The notes below the pieces were generated by a model. That model made no database searches, had not been told where the DNA came from, and worked only from the letters and a program-made list of their open reading frames with translations. Below, piece after piece: positions 24,999-34,087 of a stretch of 64,000 nucleotides of DNA. The translations under genes were made by a program, and so were the position numbers. Source of the DNA: Streptomyces sp. LHD-70 (GTDB lineage Bacteria; Actinomycetota; Actinomycetes; Streptomycetales; Streptomycetaceae); contig NZ_JAVIFW010000013.1 in assembly GCF_031157275.1 (NCBI RefSeq), positions 1 through 64,000 on the forward strand. The letters run 5' to 3'. Positions within the stretch are counted from its first letter, which is position 1, and the number at the start of each line of letters is the position of its first letter.

Positions 24999-25856
24999 CT
25001 ACGCGTCAGCCAACTCCTGCCGCTGCCGCCCGAGCCCCTCGATCTCCAGCTCGACCACGTCCCCCGACCGCAGATACGGCTTCGGCTCGGCCGCGCCCAT
25101 CGCGACGCCCGCAGGCGTACCCGTGTTGATCACGTCGCCCGGGTACAGGGTCATGAACTGGCTGACGTACCGCACCACTTCGCCCACCGGGAAGATCTGC
25201 TCGGCCGTCGTACCGTTCTGCTTCAGCTCGCCGTTGACCCAGAGCCGCAGGGAGAGCGCCTGCGGGTCGGGCACCTCGTCGGCGGTGACGAGCCACGGGC
25301 CGAGCGGGTTGAACGTCTCGCAGTTCTTGCCCTTGTCCCACGTGCCGCCGCGCTCGATCTGGAACTCGCGCTCGGACACGTCGTTCGCCACCGCGTACCC
25401 CGCGACGTGCGTCAGGGCCTCCTCCGCGGTGTCGACGTACCGCGCGGTCCTGCCGATGACGACGGCCAGCTCGACCTCCCAGTCGGTCTTCTCCGACTTG
25501 CGCGGTACGAGCACGGTGTCGTTCGGGCCGACCACCGTGTCCGCCGCCTTGAAGAAGACGATCGGCTCCTCGGGGGTCGCGGCGCCGGTCTCGCGCGCGT
25601 GGTCGTGGTAGTTCAGCCCGATGCACACGACCTTGCCGATCCGTCCGAGCGGCGCCCCGACGCGCAGCCCCTCGGCGTCGAGCGCGGGCAGCGTGCCGGC
25701 GGCGGCCGCGTCCCGGACCCGGGCCAGCGCCGCCTCGTCGGCGAGCAGGGCTCCGTCCACGTCGGTGACGAGGCCGGACAGGTCACGCAGGACACCGCCC
25801 TCATCGAGCAGCGCCGGGCGCTCCGCGCCGACCGTTCCGACTCGCAGCAGCTTCAT
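24999..25856 (-). CDS. Fumarylacetoacetate hydrolase (FAH) family protein
   Basis: 285 aa. The N-terminal domain (1-75) precedes the FAH fold. Metal ligands are expected in DWEVELAVVIG (two Glu, about 155) and ANDVSERE (Asp, about 190), and the GLNYHDHA loop is typical of acylpyruvase/2-oxo-hept-3-ene-1,7-dioate type enzymes. It cleaves or decarboxylates beta-diketo acids; the substrate is unknown. The start is ATG at 25856 (MKLLRVG). Confidence 0.85.
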   Translation of the reverse strand: MKLLRVGTVGAERPALLDEGGVLRDLSGLVTDVDGALLADEAALARVRDAAAAGTLPALDAEGLRVGAPLGRIGKVVCIGLNYHDHARETGAATPEEPIVFFKAADTVVGPNDTVLVPRKSEKTDWEVELAVVIGRTARYVDTAEEALTHVAGYAVANDVSEREFQIERGGTWDKGKNCETFNPLGPWLVTADEVPDPQALSLRLWVNGELKQNGTTAEQIFPVGEVVRYVSQFMTLYPGDVINTGTPAGVAMGAAEPKPYLRSGDVVELEIEGLGRQRQELADA

Positions 25857-26021
25857 CTTCACACTCCCCTGGTCCACTTGGTGGTCCACTAGGCGGGCGC
25901 CGATGGGGTGCGGCCATCGGAAGCTTGGCCGATCCTCCAAGGTCTGCGTCCACTCCGCAATACCGCGTTCACATGACGGACCGGTAACCACGCTCACAGG
26001 ACAGCGCGGCACCGCAAACCC

Positions 26022-26789
26022 CTACATCGCGGGCGCGACCGCCCCCGCCCCGCCGGGCACGTCCCGGTACAGCCAGGCCCGCTCCACCGCACTCCACGTC
26101 GTGGACGTGACGACGTACAGCGCGGCGGCGAGCGGCACGACCGCCACGGTCACCAGCGTCATGAACGACATCAGCGGCATGAACTTCACCATCGCCCCCA
26201 TACCGGGCACGCTCTGCCCCTCACCGCCCGGCGCGGGCAGCGGGTTGGCCGCCATCTGCTGCTTCGTACGCCGGTAGTTGAAGGTCGCCACGGCCGCGAC
26301 GAGGACGAACAGCGCGACGTACACGAGACCGGCCGGGCCGAAGACGCCGCCGTCCGCGAGCGCGTCGTGCCAGCGGCCGTCGAGCGGCGCGGACAGCAGG
26401 CTGTGGCCGAGCAGCGCGTTGGGCTCGCCGCCCAGCTCGGCGGTGGAGAACAGGTGGTACATCAGGAAGAACGCGGGCAGCTGCAGCAGGCTCGGCAGGC
26501 AGCCGGAGAGCGGCGACACCTGCTCCTTGGCGTGCAGCTCCATGATCGCCTTCTGCATGCGCTCCGGGTTCTTGGCGTGCTTCTTGCGCAGCTCGGCCAC
26601 CTGCGGAGCGAGCTTGGCCCGCGCCTTCTGCCCGCGCGCGGCCGCCCGCGACAGCGGATGGACGGCGAGCCGTACGGCCATGGTGAACAGGACGATCGCC
26701 GCCGCGGTCGCGGAGGCGTGGAACAGGGGCTGGAGCAGGTCGGCGAGGCGCGCGACCAGGTCGGCGAAGCCGCTGAAGACGTCGGACAT
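26022..26789 (-). CDS. YidC/Oxa1-family membrane insertase, paralogue
   Basis: 255 aa with five membrane helices and the YidC core: RLAVHPLSRAAARGQKARAKLAPQV (positive groove and cytosolic helices), KHAKNPERMQ and the conserved LQLPAFFLMYHLF. It inserts membrane proteins. It lies far from the usual rpmH-rnpA-yidC locus and with a DUF6412-type protein, so it is likely a second, specialised copy. Confidence 0.85.
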   Translation of the reverse strand: MSDVFSGFADLVARLADLLQPLFHASATAAAIVLFTMAVRLAVHPLSRAAARGQKARAKLAPQVAELRKKHAKNPERMQKAIMELHAKEQVSPLSGCLPSLLQLPAFFLMYHLFSTAELGGEPNALLGHSLLSAPLDGRWHDALADGGVFGPAGLVYVALFVLVAAVATFNYRRTKQQMAANPLPAPGGEGQSVPGMGAMVKFMPLMSFMTLVTVAVVPLAAALYVVTSTTWSAVERAWLYRDVPGGAGAVAPAM

Positions 26790-26899
26790 GGGTGAGGAGC
26801 CCTCCGGGGGTCTCGTCTGTGCCGGAGACCGGAAAACCGGTCAGGAAAGGTCGGCATGACGGCCCGCGAGGGGTCGGGTTCGTTCTACGAAGGGTTCCC

Positions 26900-27226
26900 C
26901 TACGCGGCCGTCGGGACGAGGCGTCCCGGGGCTCGGGGACGGGTGCGCCCGGAGGCGTCGGGGTCACGCTGCGGCAGGAACGCGGTTCTCTGCTCCCGGT
27001 CGCGGATCGCCGTCCGCACCCGGGCGGGCGCCACGGCGGGCGCGACCCGCGCCGACAGGACCGTGCACACGGTGAGCGCGGAGCCGGCCGCGGCGGTGGC
27101 GGCGAGCGCGACAGCGGCGGAGAGGCTGCCGGTGTCGACGAGCAGCACCTGCACGACGAGGACGAGCAGCGCGAGGAGCGTGCCCACGGGCCGCGGGGCC
27201 TTGAAGCCGTCGGTCACGGGGCGCAC
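26900..27226 (-). CDS. Small membrane protein, DUF6412-like
   Basis: 108 aa with two hydrophobic helices (about 15-32 and 38-62) followed by an Arg-rich cytosolic tail. It lies upstream of the yidC-like gene on the same strand (110 bp), which suggests one transcript. The family name is from memory; no function is known. Confidence 0.6.
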   Translation of the reverse strand: MRPVTDGFKAPRPVGTLLALLVLVVQVLLVDTGSLSAAVALAATAAAGSALTVCTVLSARVAPAVAPARVRTAIRDREQRTAFLPQRDPDASGRTRPRAPGRLVPTAA

Positions 27227-27249
27227 TCCTCTCCGGTCAGGTTCTCCGT

Positions 27250-27318
27250 CGATGCTCGATGCTTGATGCTCGACGCTCGATGCTCGACGTTCGAGTTCGA
27301 GTTCGACGTTCGATGCTA
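27250..27318. repeat. Short tandem repeat gatgctc/gacgttc between the symporter and DUF6412 genes
   Basis: About eight degenerate copies of a 7-9 bp unit (gatgctcga, gacgttcga) fill the gap before the symporter stop codon. Confidence 0.75.
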
Positions 27319-27325
27319 CTGGTAC

Positions 27326-28846
27326 TCACGCAGAACCGGCCCGAGAAGTTCCCGAGGTCACCACCGGCGTACCCGGATCCGAGGCCAGCACCTCCGCATC
27401 TGCCCGCCCGTCCACATCCGCCGCCCGCGCCCACGTCACCGCCAGGGCCACGGCGAGGTTCACGGCCAGGGCGACGAGCCCCGCGTTCACGCCGAACACC
27501 GGGTCGTTCCCGGTGAACACCAGCGCGCAGACGACGCCCACACCGACGGCGAGCCCGCTGACCGCACCGGCCAGGCTGAGCCGCCGCCACACCAGGCCGA
27601 GCAGCAGCATCGGCAGGAGCTGCGCCATCCCCTCGTAAGAGATGAGCGACAGCCGTACGAGGGTGTTGGGGGCCGCGTACGTGAGGATCAGCGCGAGGGT
27701 GCCCGCGATCACGACGACCGTCTGCGAGGCCGCCTTCTGCCGCGACTGGCTGTGCAGACGCGGTACGAGCGACAGCACGCTGCGCCCCCACATCGTGCCG
27801 ATGACCAGCATGAACACCGCCATCGGCACGATCGACGAGAGCGCCGCGGCGACCCCGATGACCCCGACCGCCCACGCGGGCAGCGAATCGGTGACCAGCT
27901 TGAAGAGGGCCAGGTTGGAGTCCGCCCCGGTCAGCCCCGGCACCACGAAGAGCGCCGCCATGCCGAGCAGCATCGGCACGAAGAGCAGGACGTTGTACGC
28001 GGGCAGCCAGATGGCGTTGCGGCGCAGGGCGTCGGCGTTCCGGGCGCCGAGGTAGCCCGCCACGGTCGTCGGGAAGATCACCACGGTCAGGGCGTTGAGC
28101 AGCGAGGTGCTCGCGAACCAGGCCGTGCCGTACCCGCTGTCCCCAGCGCCCGGCAGGGTCAGCCAGTCCTGCTTCTCGGCGACGATCCGGTCGAGGAAGT
28201 CCCCGTACCCGTCGAAGTAGTGCAGCGGCACATAGATCGCGAGGAAGCCGAGCGTGCCGATCACCAGCACGTCCTTGAGCACGGACACCCAGGCGCTGCC
28301 GCGCAGACCGCTGACCACGACGAAGCCGGTGGTGACGGCGAAGGCCAGGAAATAGGCCCAGTTCAGGCTGATGGAGCCGTACGAGATCGTCGAGACCACG
28401 ACGCCCATGCCGGTGATCTGCAGCTGGATGTACGGCAGCAGGAACACCGTCGCGAGCACGGCGACGACCGCGCCGAGCCAGGGCCTGCCGTACCGGTGGG
28501 CGATCATGTCGGTGATCCCGACGAGCCCGTGCTCACGCGCGTACGCCCACAGCATCGGGCCGACGACATAGCCGACGGCGTATCCGCAGGACATGTACGC
28601 GACGACGTAGAGCACCGGCGCCCCGAAGTTGTAGCCCCAGCCCGCCGCGCCGAGATAGCTGAAGCTGGTGTAGCTCTCACCGGCCATCAGCACCCAGATG
28701 AAGACGGCCCCGAGGCTCCGCCCGCCCACGGACCACTCGGCGAGCCCGCCCTGCCCGCCGCGCCCGCGCACGGCGAGCAGCCCGAGCGCGACGGTCAGCA
28801 CCATGAAGACGGCGAAGATCGAGGTGGCGACGGCCCCGGCGCTCAC
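27326..28846 (-). CDS. Sodium:solute symporter (SSS family)
   Basis: 506 aa with about 13 membrane helices. The early segment WSVGGRSLGAVFIWVLMAGE and the loop near residue 340 fit the sodium:solute fold. The exact substrate (often a monocarboxylate, proline or pantothenate) cannot be read. It overlaps a DUF3311 gene by 4 bp (ATGA), a frequent SSS-DUF3311 pair in actinobacteria. Confidence 0.85.
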   Translation of the reverse strand: MSAGAVATSIFAVFMVLTVALGLLAVRGRGGQGGLAEWSVGGRSLGAVFIWVLMAGESYTSFSYLGAAGWGYNFGAPVLYVVAYMSCGYAVGYVVGPMLWAYAREHGLVGITDMIAHRYGRPWLGAVVAVLATVFLLPYIQLQITGMGVVVSTISYGSISLNWAYFLAFAVTTGFVVVSGLRGSAWVSVLKDVLVIGTLGFLAIYVPLHYFDGYGDFLDRIVAEKQDWLTLPGAGDSGYGTAWFASTSLLNALTVVIFPTTVAGYLGARNADALRRNAIWLPAYNVLLFVPMLLGMAALFVVPGLTGADSNLALFKLVTDSLPAWAVGVIGVAAALSSIVPMAVFMLVIGTMWGRSVLSLVPRLHSQSRQKAASQTVVVIAGTLALILTYAAPNTLVRLSLISYEGMAQLLPMLLLGLVWRRLSLAGAVSGLAVGVGVVCALVFTGNDPVFGVNAGLVALAVNLAVALAVTWARAADVDGRADAEVLASDPGTPVVTSGTSRAGSA

Positions 28847-29052
28847 CGCCCCGCCCTCGCCTTACGGTCGCCACGCCAGGTGAGCCAGGCGGCGACGGGG
28901 GTGAGCACGGTCGCGGCCAGCATCCAGGCGAAGAAGAACGGCAGCCCGAGCACGACGGGCTCCACCCGGTTCACGAACGGCAGCGCGCCGATGTAGAGCA
29001 CGAACGGCACGAGAAGCCAGAGCAGATGGGGGCGGCGCGGGCGTCTGATCAC
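28843..29052 (-). CDS. DUF3311 small membrane protein, symporter partner
   Basis: 69 aa, two transmembrane helices (LLWLLVPFVLYIGALPFV and a second near 35-55) and a basic tail. Translationally coupled to the symporter; DUF3311 proteins are thought to be accessory subunits. Confidence 0.8.
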   Translation of the reverse strand: MIRRPRRPHLLWLLVPFVLYIGALPFVNRVEPVVLGLPFFFAWMLAATVLTPVAAWLTWRGDRKARAGR

Positions 29053-29081
29053 GGACAGCGAGCCTAGCCCTTGGGCCTCGT

Positions 29082-29171
29082 CCGGCTCGTACGGAGGTGA
29101 GCTTCACCCGGCTTGTACGGAGGTGAGCTTCACCCGGCTCGACGGAGGTGAGGCTCACCCGGCTCGTACGG
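29082..29171. repeat. 26-bp tandem repeat, 3.5 copies
   Basis: Unit ccggctcgtacggaggtgag followed by cttcac, with copies starting near 29082, 29108, 29134 and a partial one that forms the end of the sortase gene. Placed between the DUF3311 start and the sortase stop. Confidence 0.85.
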
Positions 29172-29913
29172 CCTTCAGCTTCCCCCACACCACGAGCCGG
29201 TACTTGGAGCTGAACTCCGGCGTACAGGTGGTCAGGGTGATGTAGTACCCGCGCTCCTCGTACCCGGCCCCCGCCCGCACCGCGCTGCGCGGCACCGGGT
29301 CGATGACGCCGCCGTCGCCCGGCAGGGTCTGCGGAAGGGTGCGGTCCACTTCGTAGGTGTAGGCCGCTCGTTCCGTCTTCACCTCGATCCGGTCGCCGGG
29401 CCGCAGCCGGTTCACGTACCGGAACGGCTCGCCGTGCGTGTTCCGGTGCCCGGCCACGGCGAAGTTCCCGGGCCGCCCCGGCTGCGCGGTCCGCGGGTAG
29501 TGCCCCACGTACCCCTTGTCGAGCACGCCCGCCTTGCCGACCCCCTCCGCGACGGGCACGCGCACGCCGAGCCGCGGGATGGAGAGGACGGCGTACGCCT
29601 GGTCCCACCGGGGTGGGGAGGGCTCGCGGGGGGCGGGGCGGTCGTCGGCGGGGGCGCTTTCCGGTCCGGTGGGCGTGGACTCGACGGTCCCGGTCTCCTC
29701 CTGCGGGCGGGAAGACCCCCACGCCTCCTCCAGGGCCTCGACCTTCTCCTCGGCGCCGTCGCGGGCCTGCCGGTTGGTCCACCACAGCTGATGTACGACG
29801 AGCAGCAGGAGCACGAGCCCCACGGTCACGGCGATCTCGCCCCCGCACCAGGCGGCCCGCGCGAGCCCCGACCGCCGGGCCCCCTGCACCACCACCGGAA
29901 CCCGCTCCCGCAA
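29155..29913 (-). CDS. Class E sortase
   Basis: 252 aa. N-terminal transmembrane helix (IAVTGLVLLLLVVHQ region, about 25-45), an acidic linker, and the sortase domain from about 105. The catalytic His is in NFAVAGHRNTHG, the Cys in YYITLTTCTPEFSS and the Arg in SSKYRLVVWG. Class E sortases of streptomycetes attach LAXTG proteins such as chaplins to the wall; an LAETG protein is encoded at 21045-21839. TTG start at 29913 with ggggaggagg upstream; the next possible start is a GTG at about residue 5. Confidence 0.85.
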   Translation of the reverse strand: MRERVPVVVQGARRSGLARAAWCGGEIAVTVGLVLLLLVVHQLWWTNRQARDGAEEKVEALEEAWGSSRPQEETGTVESTPTGPESAPADDRPAPREPSPPRWDQAYAVLSIPRLGVRVPVAEGVGKAGVLDKGYVGHYPRTAQPGRPGNFAVAGHRNTHGEPFRYVNRLRPGDRIEVKTERAAYTYEVDRTLPQTLPGDGGVIDPVPRSAVRAGAGYEERGYYITLTTCTPEFSSKYRLVVWGKLKAVRAG

Positions 29914-30072
29914 GGCGCCTCCTCCCCGGCCTCGTCCTCGTCCTCGTCCTCGGAGGGCCGGAGGATAAGCCGTACGCCCACAACTCACCAGAGCCACACC
30001 GGCACAGGGCCTCTCAGGACGGAACCGAAACGGCCCTCCACCGATCCCGGACACGGCAGTACGGTGTCCCCC

Positions 30073-31056
30073 ATGCGCCCCGAAACGGATCACACCGCCG
30101 AAGCCGAACGCCTGCTGCGTACTGCGGCGCAGTACCCGGAGGACGCCGAACAACTGCTCCTGCACGCCGCCGCGCACCTGGAGCTGTCCGGCGAACGCGA
30201 GCGGGCCACGACCCTCTACGACGACCTGCTCGCCGGCACGCCCAGGCACCCGTCCCTGATCCGCGCCCTGAAGGCGTCGAACCTCTGGGAGTACGGGCAC
30301 GAGGCGGAGGCCCGCGCGATCATCGACGGCATCCGCACGACGGCCCCGCGCGAGCCGTCCCCCTGGGTGATCGCCGCGGAGGCCCTCGAATCCCACGACG
30401 AACTCCAGCAGGCGCACGAGGTGTTCACGGAGGCGGTCACCCTCCTGATCTCGGAGGCGGGCCCGACCCCGCCGGACACGCTTCCCCTCCTCCTGGGCCG
30501 CCACCGCGTCCGCCGCCTCCTGGCCCTGGAGCACGACACGTGGGACATCAGGGCCGACGAGTCCAGCACGGCCACGGTCCCCCTCGACGAGCTGCACGAC
30601 CCGAAACGCCTCTGGTCCCTCGGCTCCGAGGACCCCACGGAACTCCGCGCCGAGATCGCCCGCCTCCGCGCCGAACTGGGCACGTACCGCGCAGCCCTCT
30701 CCCGCCCGTTCCCGGTGGCGGTCCTGCACTGGCCGAACACGGAACTGACCGAACTCCTCGCGGCGTACCCGTCGCTGGCCTCGGAGTACCCCTCCCACGA
30801 GGACCACCTGACGACCATAGAGTCCTCCCTCCGCGAACTCTCCGCCTCCGGCACCCCCAACCTCGGCATCGTCACAGCCACGGTCCCGTCCTACGAGGCC
30901 TTCGCCGCCTCAGAGGCCTCATCCCCGGAGGACACCTCACTGCTCCCGCAGTACGCGACGACGCTCGCCGCACGGGGACGGGCTGTGGGGTGGCCGCCTG
31001 AGGGGGGGTGTTGGTGTGGGTCGGGGGTTTCTTATGGGGGGTGTCATGGGGGGTGA
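30073..31056 (+). CDS. Tetratricopeptide-like protein with C-terminal SEC-C zinc motif
   Basis: 327 aa. Helical repeats (about 10-140; YPEDAEQLLLHAAAHLELSGERERATTLYDDLLAG) and a coiled segment DPTELRAEIARLRAELGTYRAAL precede a C-terminal SEC-C type motif with CWCGSGVSYGGCH. SEC-C motifs bind zinc and often tether proteins to ribosomes or nucleic acids. The function is unknown. The start is ATG at 30073. Confidence 0.75.
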   Translation: MRPETDHTAEAERLLRTAAQYPEDAEQLLLHAAAHLELSGERERATTLYDDLLAGTPRHPSLIRALKASNLWEYGHEAEARAIIDGIRTTAPREPSPWVIAAEALESHDELQQAHEVFTEAVTLLISEAGPTPPDTLPLLLGRHRVRRLLALEHDTWDIRADESSTATVPLDELHDPKRLWSLGSEDPTELRAEIARLRAELGTYRAALSRPFPVAVLHWPNTELTELLAAYPSLASEYPSHEDHLTTIESSLRELSASGTPNLGIVTATVPSYEAFAASEASSPEDTSLLPQYATTLAARGRAVGWPPEGGCWCGSGVSYGGCHGG

Positions 31057-31095
31057 GTGTGGCGTCCCCCTGATGCGTACTGCCGGGGAGCTCGT

Positions 31096-31755
31096 GTGAT
31101 TCGCGCAGTCGTCTTCGACGTCGGTGAGTGCCTGGTGGACGAGACCCGTGAGTACGGGACCTGGGCGGACTGGCTAGGGGTACCTCGGCACACCTTCGCG
31201 GCCATGTTCGGAGCGGTGATCGCGCAGGGACGGGACTACCGCGAGACATTTCAGGTGTTCCGGCCGGGCTTCGACCTGACCGAGGAGCGGGAGAAGCGGG
31301 CCGAGGCGGGCAAGCCCGAGTGGTTCGGGGAGGACGACCTGTACTCAGACGTGCGCCCGGCGCTGACGGCATTGCGCGAGGCCGGGCTCTGGGTGGGCAT
31401 CGCCGGGAACCAGACCGTACGGGCGGGTGGCCTCCTCCGCGGCCTCGACCTGCCCTCCGACCTGATCGCCACGAGCGACGACTGGGGTGCGTCGAAGCCG
31501 GATGTCACCTTCTTCGAGAAGGTCATCGAGGCGACACCGGCCGAACCGAGCGAGATCCTGTACGTCGGCGACCGGCTCGACAACGACATCCGCCCCGCCG
31601 TACAGGCCGGTCTCCTGACGGCACTGATCCGACGTGGCCCGTGGGGCACCATCCAGCAGCACGATCCGGACGCGGATGCGATCACGACGATGCGGATCGA
31701 CTCGCTGGCCGAACTGCCTGAGAAAGTCGCCAAGTTCAACGCTGGAGAGCACTGA
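31096..31755 (+). CDS. HAD-superfamily hydrolase (type IA)
   Basis: 219 aa. Motif I is VVFDVGECLVD with DxG in place of DxD, then GIAGNQTVR (motif II), KPDVTFFEK (motif III Lys) and ILYVGDRLDNDI (motif IV). The substrate is unknown. GTG start at 31096 after GGGGAG. It may be the first gene of the accessory region. Confidence 0.8.
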   Translation: MIRAVVFDVGECLVDETREYGTWADWLGVPRHTFAAMFGAVIAQGRDYRETFQVFRPGFDLTEEREKRAEAGKPEWFGEDDLYSDVRPALTALREAGLWVGIAGNQTVRAGGLLRGLDLPSDLIATSDDWGASKPDVTFFEKVIEATPAEPSEILYVGDRLDNDIRPAVQAGLLTALIRRGPWGTIQQHDPDADAITTMRIDSLAELPEKVAKFNAGEH

Positions 31756-31883
31756 CGATCACATCTCAGTGATGTCCCAGTGTGTCATCACGACGAACCC
31801 AGCCACTCTCCACAGGCGATCACCCAACACGGCCCAATCCCCGTACGCTGCCGATGACGAGCTGCATAGAGAGGGGCAAGACC

Positions 31884-33134
31884 GTGTCCTCAGACGCTAC
31901 CCCCGACCCGTTCACGGAGCCGGTCGCATTCGGCCAGCGCATGCAGATCCTGCGGACCCGTCGCGGGATGAGCCGGTCTGTTTTGGCCGGTCTAGTAGGG
32001 AAATCTCCGAGCTGGGTCAAGCAAGTTGAGGGCGGACGGCTCCAGATGCCGAAGCTGCCCATGGTGTTGCGTATCGCGGAAGCCCTGCGCGTACGCGAGC
32101 TCGCGGAGCTGACCGGCGACCAGTCCTTGGCCGTTGACTTGTTCGTCGGCCCTGGACATGCCCGTCTCCCTCAAGTCCGCGACGCCATCAACACCTACCC
32201 CATGACTTCTCGGCGTGAGGCGCCGCCCCGTGCTCACCTTCGGGAGCGGCTCTCCCGCGCGTGGGGTGCTCGGCATTCCTCTCCCCACCATCGAGACGTC
32301 ATCGGAGCCCTGCTGCCGGACCTGATCCATGACGCGCAACAAGCTGCGTGGCAGGCCGATTCTGCGGGCGACCGCCGAGCAGCCCAAGGCCTGCTGGCAG
32401 AGGTCTACAGCCTGAGCCAGTTCTTCCTCGCCTACCAGCCCGACTCATCGCTGCTGTGGCGCGTCGTCGAGCGCAGCCTGATCGCCGCGCAGGAATCCGA
32501 AGACCCGCACGCCCTGGGAGTTGCGGCCTGGTTGGCAACCCAGGCTCACCGCGATAGCGGGCACGGGCATTTCGACGCTGCAGACGCAGTGAACCTGGAG
32601 ACTCTGCGCCACCTCGAGCCCCTGCTCCCGGAAGCCACCGACGACGTACTCGCGATTGCGGGCGCCCTGCAATTCGAGGCCGGATACACCGCAGCGCGTC
32701 GAGGCGATACGGGTACGGCATGGCGCTACTGGGACACAGCACGGGCGATGGCCGAGCGGCTGCCTGCCGACTACTTCCACCCCGTCACGTCGTTCTCGAG
32801 AGCCGTGATGGGTGCGCATGCCGTAACGGTCGCAGTTGAGTTGCACGCGGGTGGGGAAAGCGTCCGGCAAGCTGCGGCAGCGGACACGGCAACGATCCCT
32901 TCCCGCCCACGACGGGCCAGGCACCGAATCGAGGAAGCGCGCGGCTACCAACTAGACGGTCAGGCCGAGGCAGCGCTCGCGACCCTCGATAAAGCCTTTG
33001 AAGCAGCACCGGAGACGATTCGTTATAACGGTTATGCCCGCCGCATCGTCCTGGAAGAGGCTGACTCGAAGAGTCCAGCACAGCGGCGGAGGGCGAGCGA
33101 ACTGGCCGTAAAGATCGGCCTCTTGGCGGCCTGA
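31884..33134 (+). CDS. XRE-family helix-turn-helix regulator with TPR-like region
   Basis: 416 aa. N-terminal HTH (about 13-70; FGQRMQILRTRRGMSRSVLAGL) and a long helical C-terminal part. Streptomyces carries many such regulators, each followed by small partner ORFs, as here (33267-33575 and 33572-33940). GTG start at 31884 with gagaggggc upstream. Base composition is clearly less GC-rich than the flanking core genes. Confidence 0.85.
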   Translation: MSSDATPDPFTEPVAFGQRMQILRTRRGMSRSVLAGLVGKSPSWVKQVEGGRLQMPKLPMVLRIAEALRVRELAELTGDQSLAVDLFVGPGHARLPQVRDAINTYPMTSRREAPPRAHLRERLSRAWGARHSSPHHRDVIGALLPDLIHDAQQAAWQADSAGDRRAAQGLLAEVYSLSQFFLAYQPDSSLLWRVVERSLIAAQESEDPHALGVAAWLATQAHRDSGHGHFDAADAVNLETLRHLEPLLPEATDDVLAIAGALQFEAGYTAARRGDTGTAWRYWDTARAMAERLPADYFHPVTSFSRAVMGAHAVTVAVELHAGGESVRQAAAADTATIPSRPRRARHRIEEARGYQLDGQAEAALATLDKAFEAAPETIRYNGYARRIVLEEADSKSPAQRRRASELAVKIGLLAA

Positions 33135-33140
33135 ACGCGA

Positions 33141-33160
33141 GGGGCACAAACTGTGCCCCT
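33141..33160. terminator. Terminator after the XRE regulator
   Basis: Stem ggggcac/gtgcccc with a 5-base loop, followed by a pyrimidine run, immediately after the stop at 33134. Confidence 0.8.
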
Positions 33161-33266
33161 TCTCCTTTCTCAGCGCCTCTACGGTCAGTCCGTACGCGAC
33201 TGCCGAAGACCCCCGCGACCGTGCGACCGGTCCGGGGGCATGGCCAACCTGAGAAAGCAGGTCGAC

Positions 33267-33575
33267 ATGGCGCACTGTATCGCTCGGATCTTCGAAGTAG
33301 TGCTGTGCTGGTTACTTCCCGCACCCGGCCGTCATCGAGCTAGGCATGACGGACTCCCCTACGGCCCAACGCCCATCGGGCCTTGCTGCCCTCCACTTCC
33401 CGTACCAGCCCTGTCAGGCGAGGCGATCGGGCTGGTCCGGCCTTACTACGTGGCCCACGAGGTAAGGCGGGAGGCGCAACTTCAACGTAGTCGGCGACGA
33501 GTTCTTTGGTTCGCGGTGCACGGCATCGACCTTGGGCCTCGCCTGATCCACGGGGTTGAGGTGGGCGCATCATGA
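33267..33575 (+). CDS. Small hypothetical protein paired with the XRE regulator
   Basis: 102 aa of a Streptomyces family: a hydrophobic start (MAHCIARIFEVVLCWLLPAPGRHR), a Pro-rich middle and a conserved end (LVRPYYVAHE ... GIDLGPRLIHGVEV). I chose ATG at 33267; ATG at 33240 is possible. Its stop overlaps the next start (ATGA). The function is unknown. Confidence 0.7.
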   Translation: MAHCIARIFEVVLCWLLPAPGRHRARHDGLPYGPTPIGPCCPPLPVPALSGEAIGLVRPYYVAHEVRREAQLQRSRRRVLWFAVHGIDLGPRLIHGVEVGAS

Positions 33576-33940
33576 CCGCATCAGGAACCCTCAGGCTGCT
33601 TCCGTGGGTCAACGACGACGGGAGGCCGTGTTACCTCGTAGGGGACGGAACCGGCTACCTGTCGCGAGTGGCGGACAACATCGAGGCTATGCAGCTCGGA
33701 ATGGGATCGGATCTGCTCGGGCACGCGACTCATATGCTCGACGACCCGAATCTTCCGAACGGTGAACTCCGCTTCCTTGCATGCCGGTTGGCTGAGGCCC
33801 TGAGGGACGTGCTTCGAGTCGCCGAGAGCCGAGGCGCACGCCTCCCCGCAGTCGAAGATCCCGAGGACCTGGATCCCATCGCACCTGGTGACGGACCTGA
33901 CCAGGCAGGCGACTCGGAACCGCCCTCCCCAACCGCCTGA
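33572..33940 (+). CDS. Small hypothetical protein coupled to the preceding ORF
   Basis: 122 aa. The N-terminal part (LRLLPWVNDDGRPCYLVGDGTGYLSRVADNIEAMQ) looks globular and the C-terminus is acidic and disordered (DPEDLDPIAPGDGPDQAG). Translationally coupled to 33267-33575. Of unknown role; probably acts with its XRE regulator. Confidence 0.7.
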   Translation: MTASGTLRLLPWVNDDGRPCYLVGDGTGYLSRVADNIEAMQLGMGSDLLGHATHMLDDPNLPNGELRFLACRLAEALRDVLRVAESRGARLPAVEDPEDLDPIAPGDGPDQAGDSEPPSPTA

Positions 33941-33973
33941 GTAGCCACCCACACCAGGGCGAACTTCTGTCGC

Positions 33974-34008
33974 GCCACGCCCATTTCCAGCCCGGCGATG
34001 GGCGTGGC
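33974..34008. terminator. Hairpin between the small ORFs and the restriction gene
   Basis: An 11-bp perfect stem gccacgcccat/atgggcgtggc with a 13-base loop. It is a terminator of the XRE set or a regulatory stem for the gene downstream. The upstream ATG at 33998 falls inside it, which argues against that start. Confidence 0.6.
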
Positions 34009-34087
34009 TGGAACACAACTGCCTCCGACCCTGTCAGCGACGCCTGTTAGAACTTGGCGTGACGATTCCTGGCACGAGGGAGCACAC

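Noticed and set aside
27250..29171. Short tandem repeats as a possible CRISPR array
   Set aside because: Units are contiguous or degenerate without unique spacers of fixed size, and no cas genes are near.
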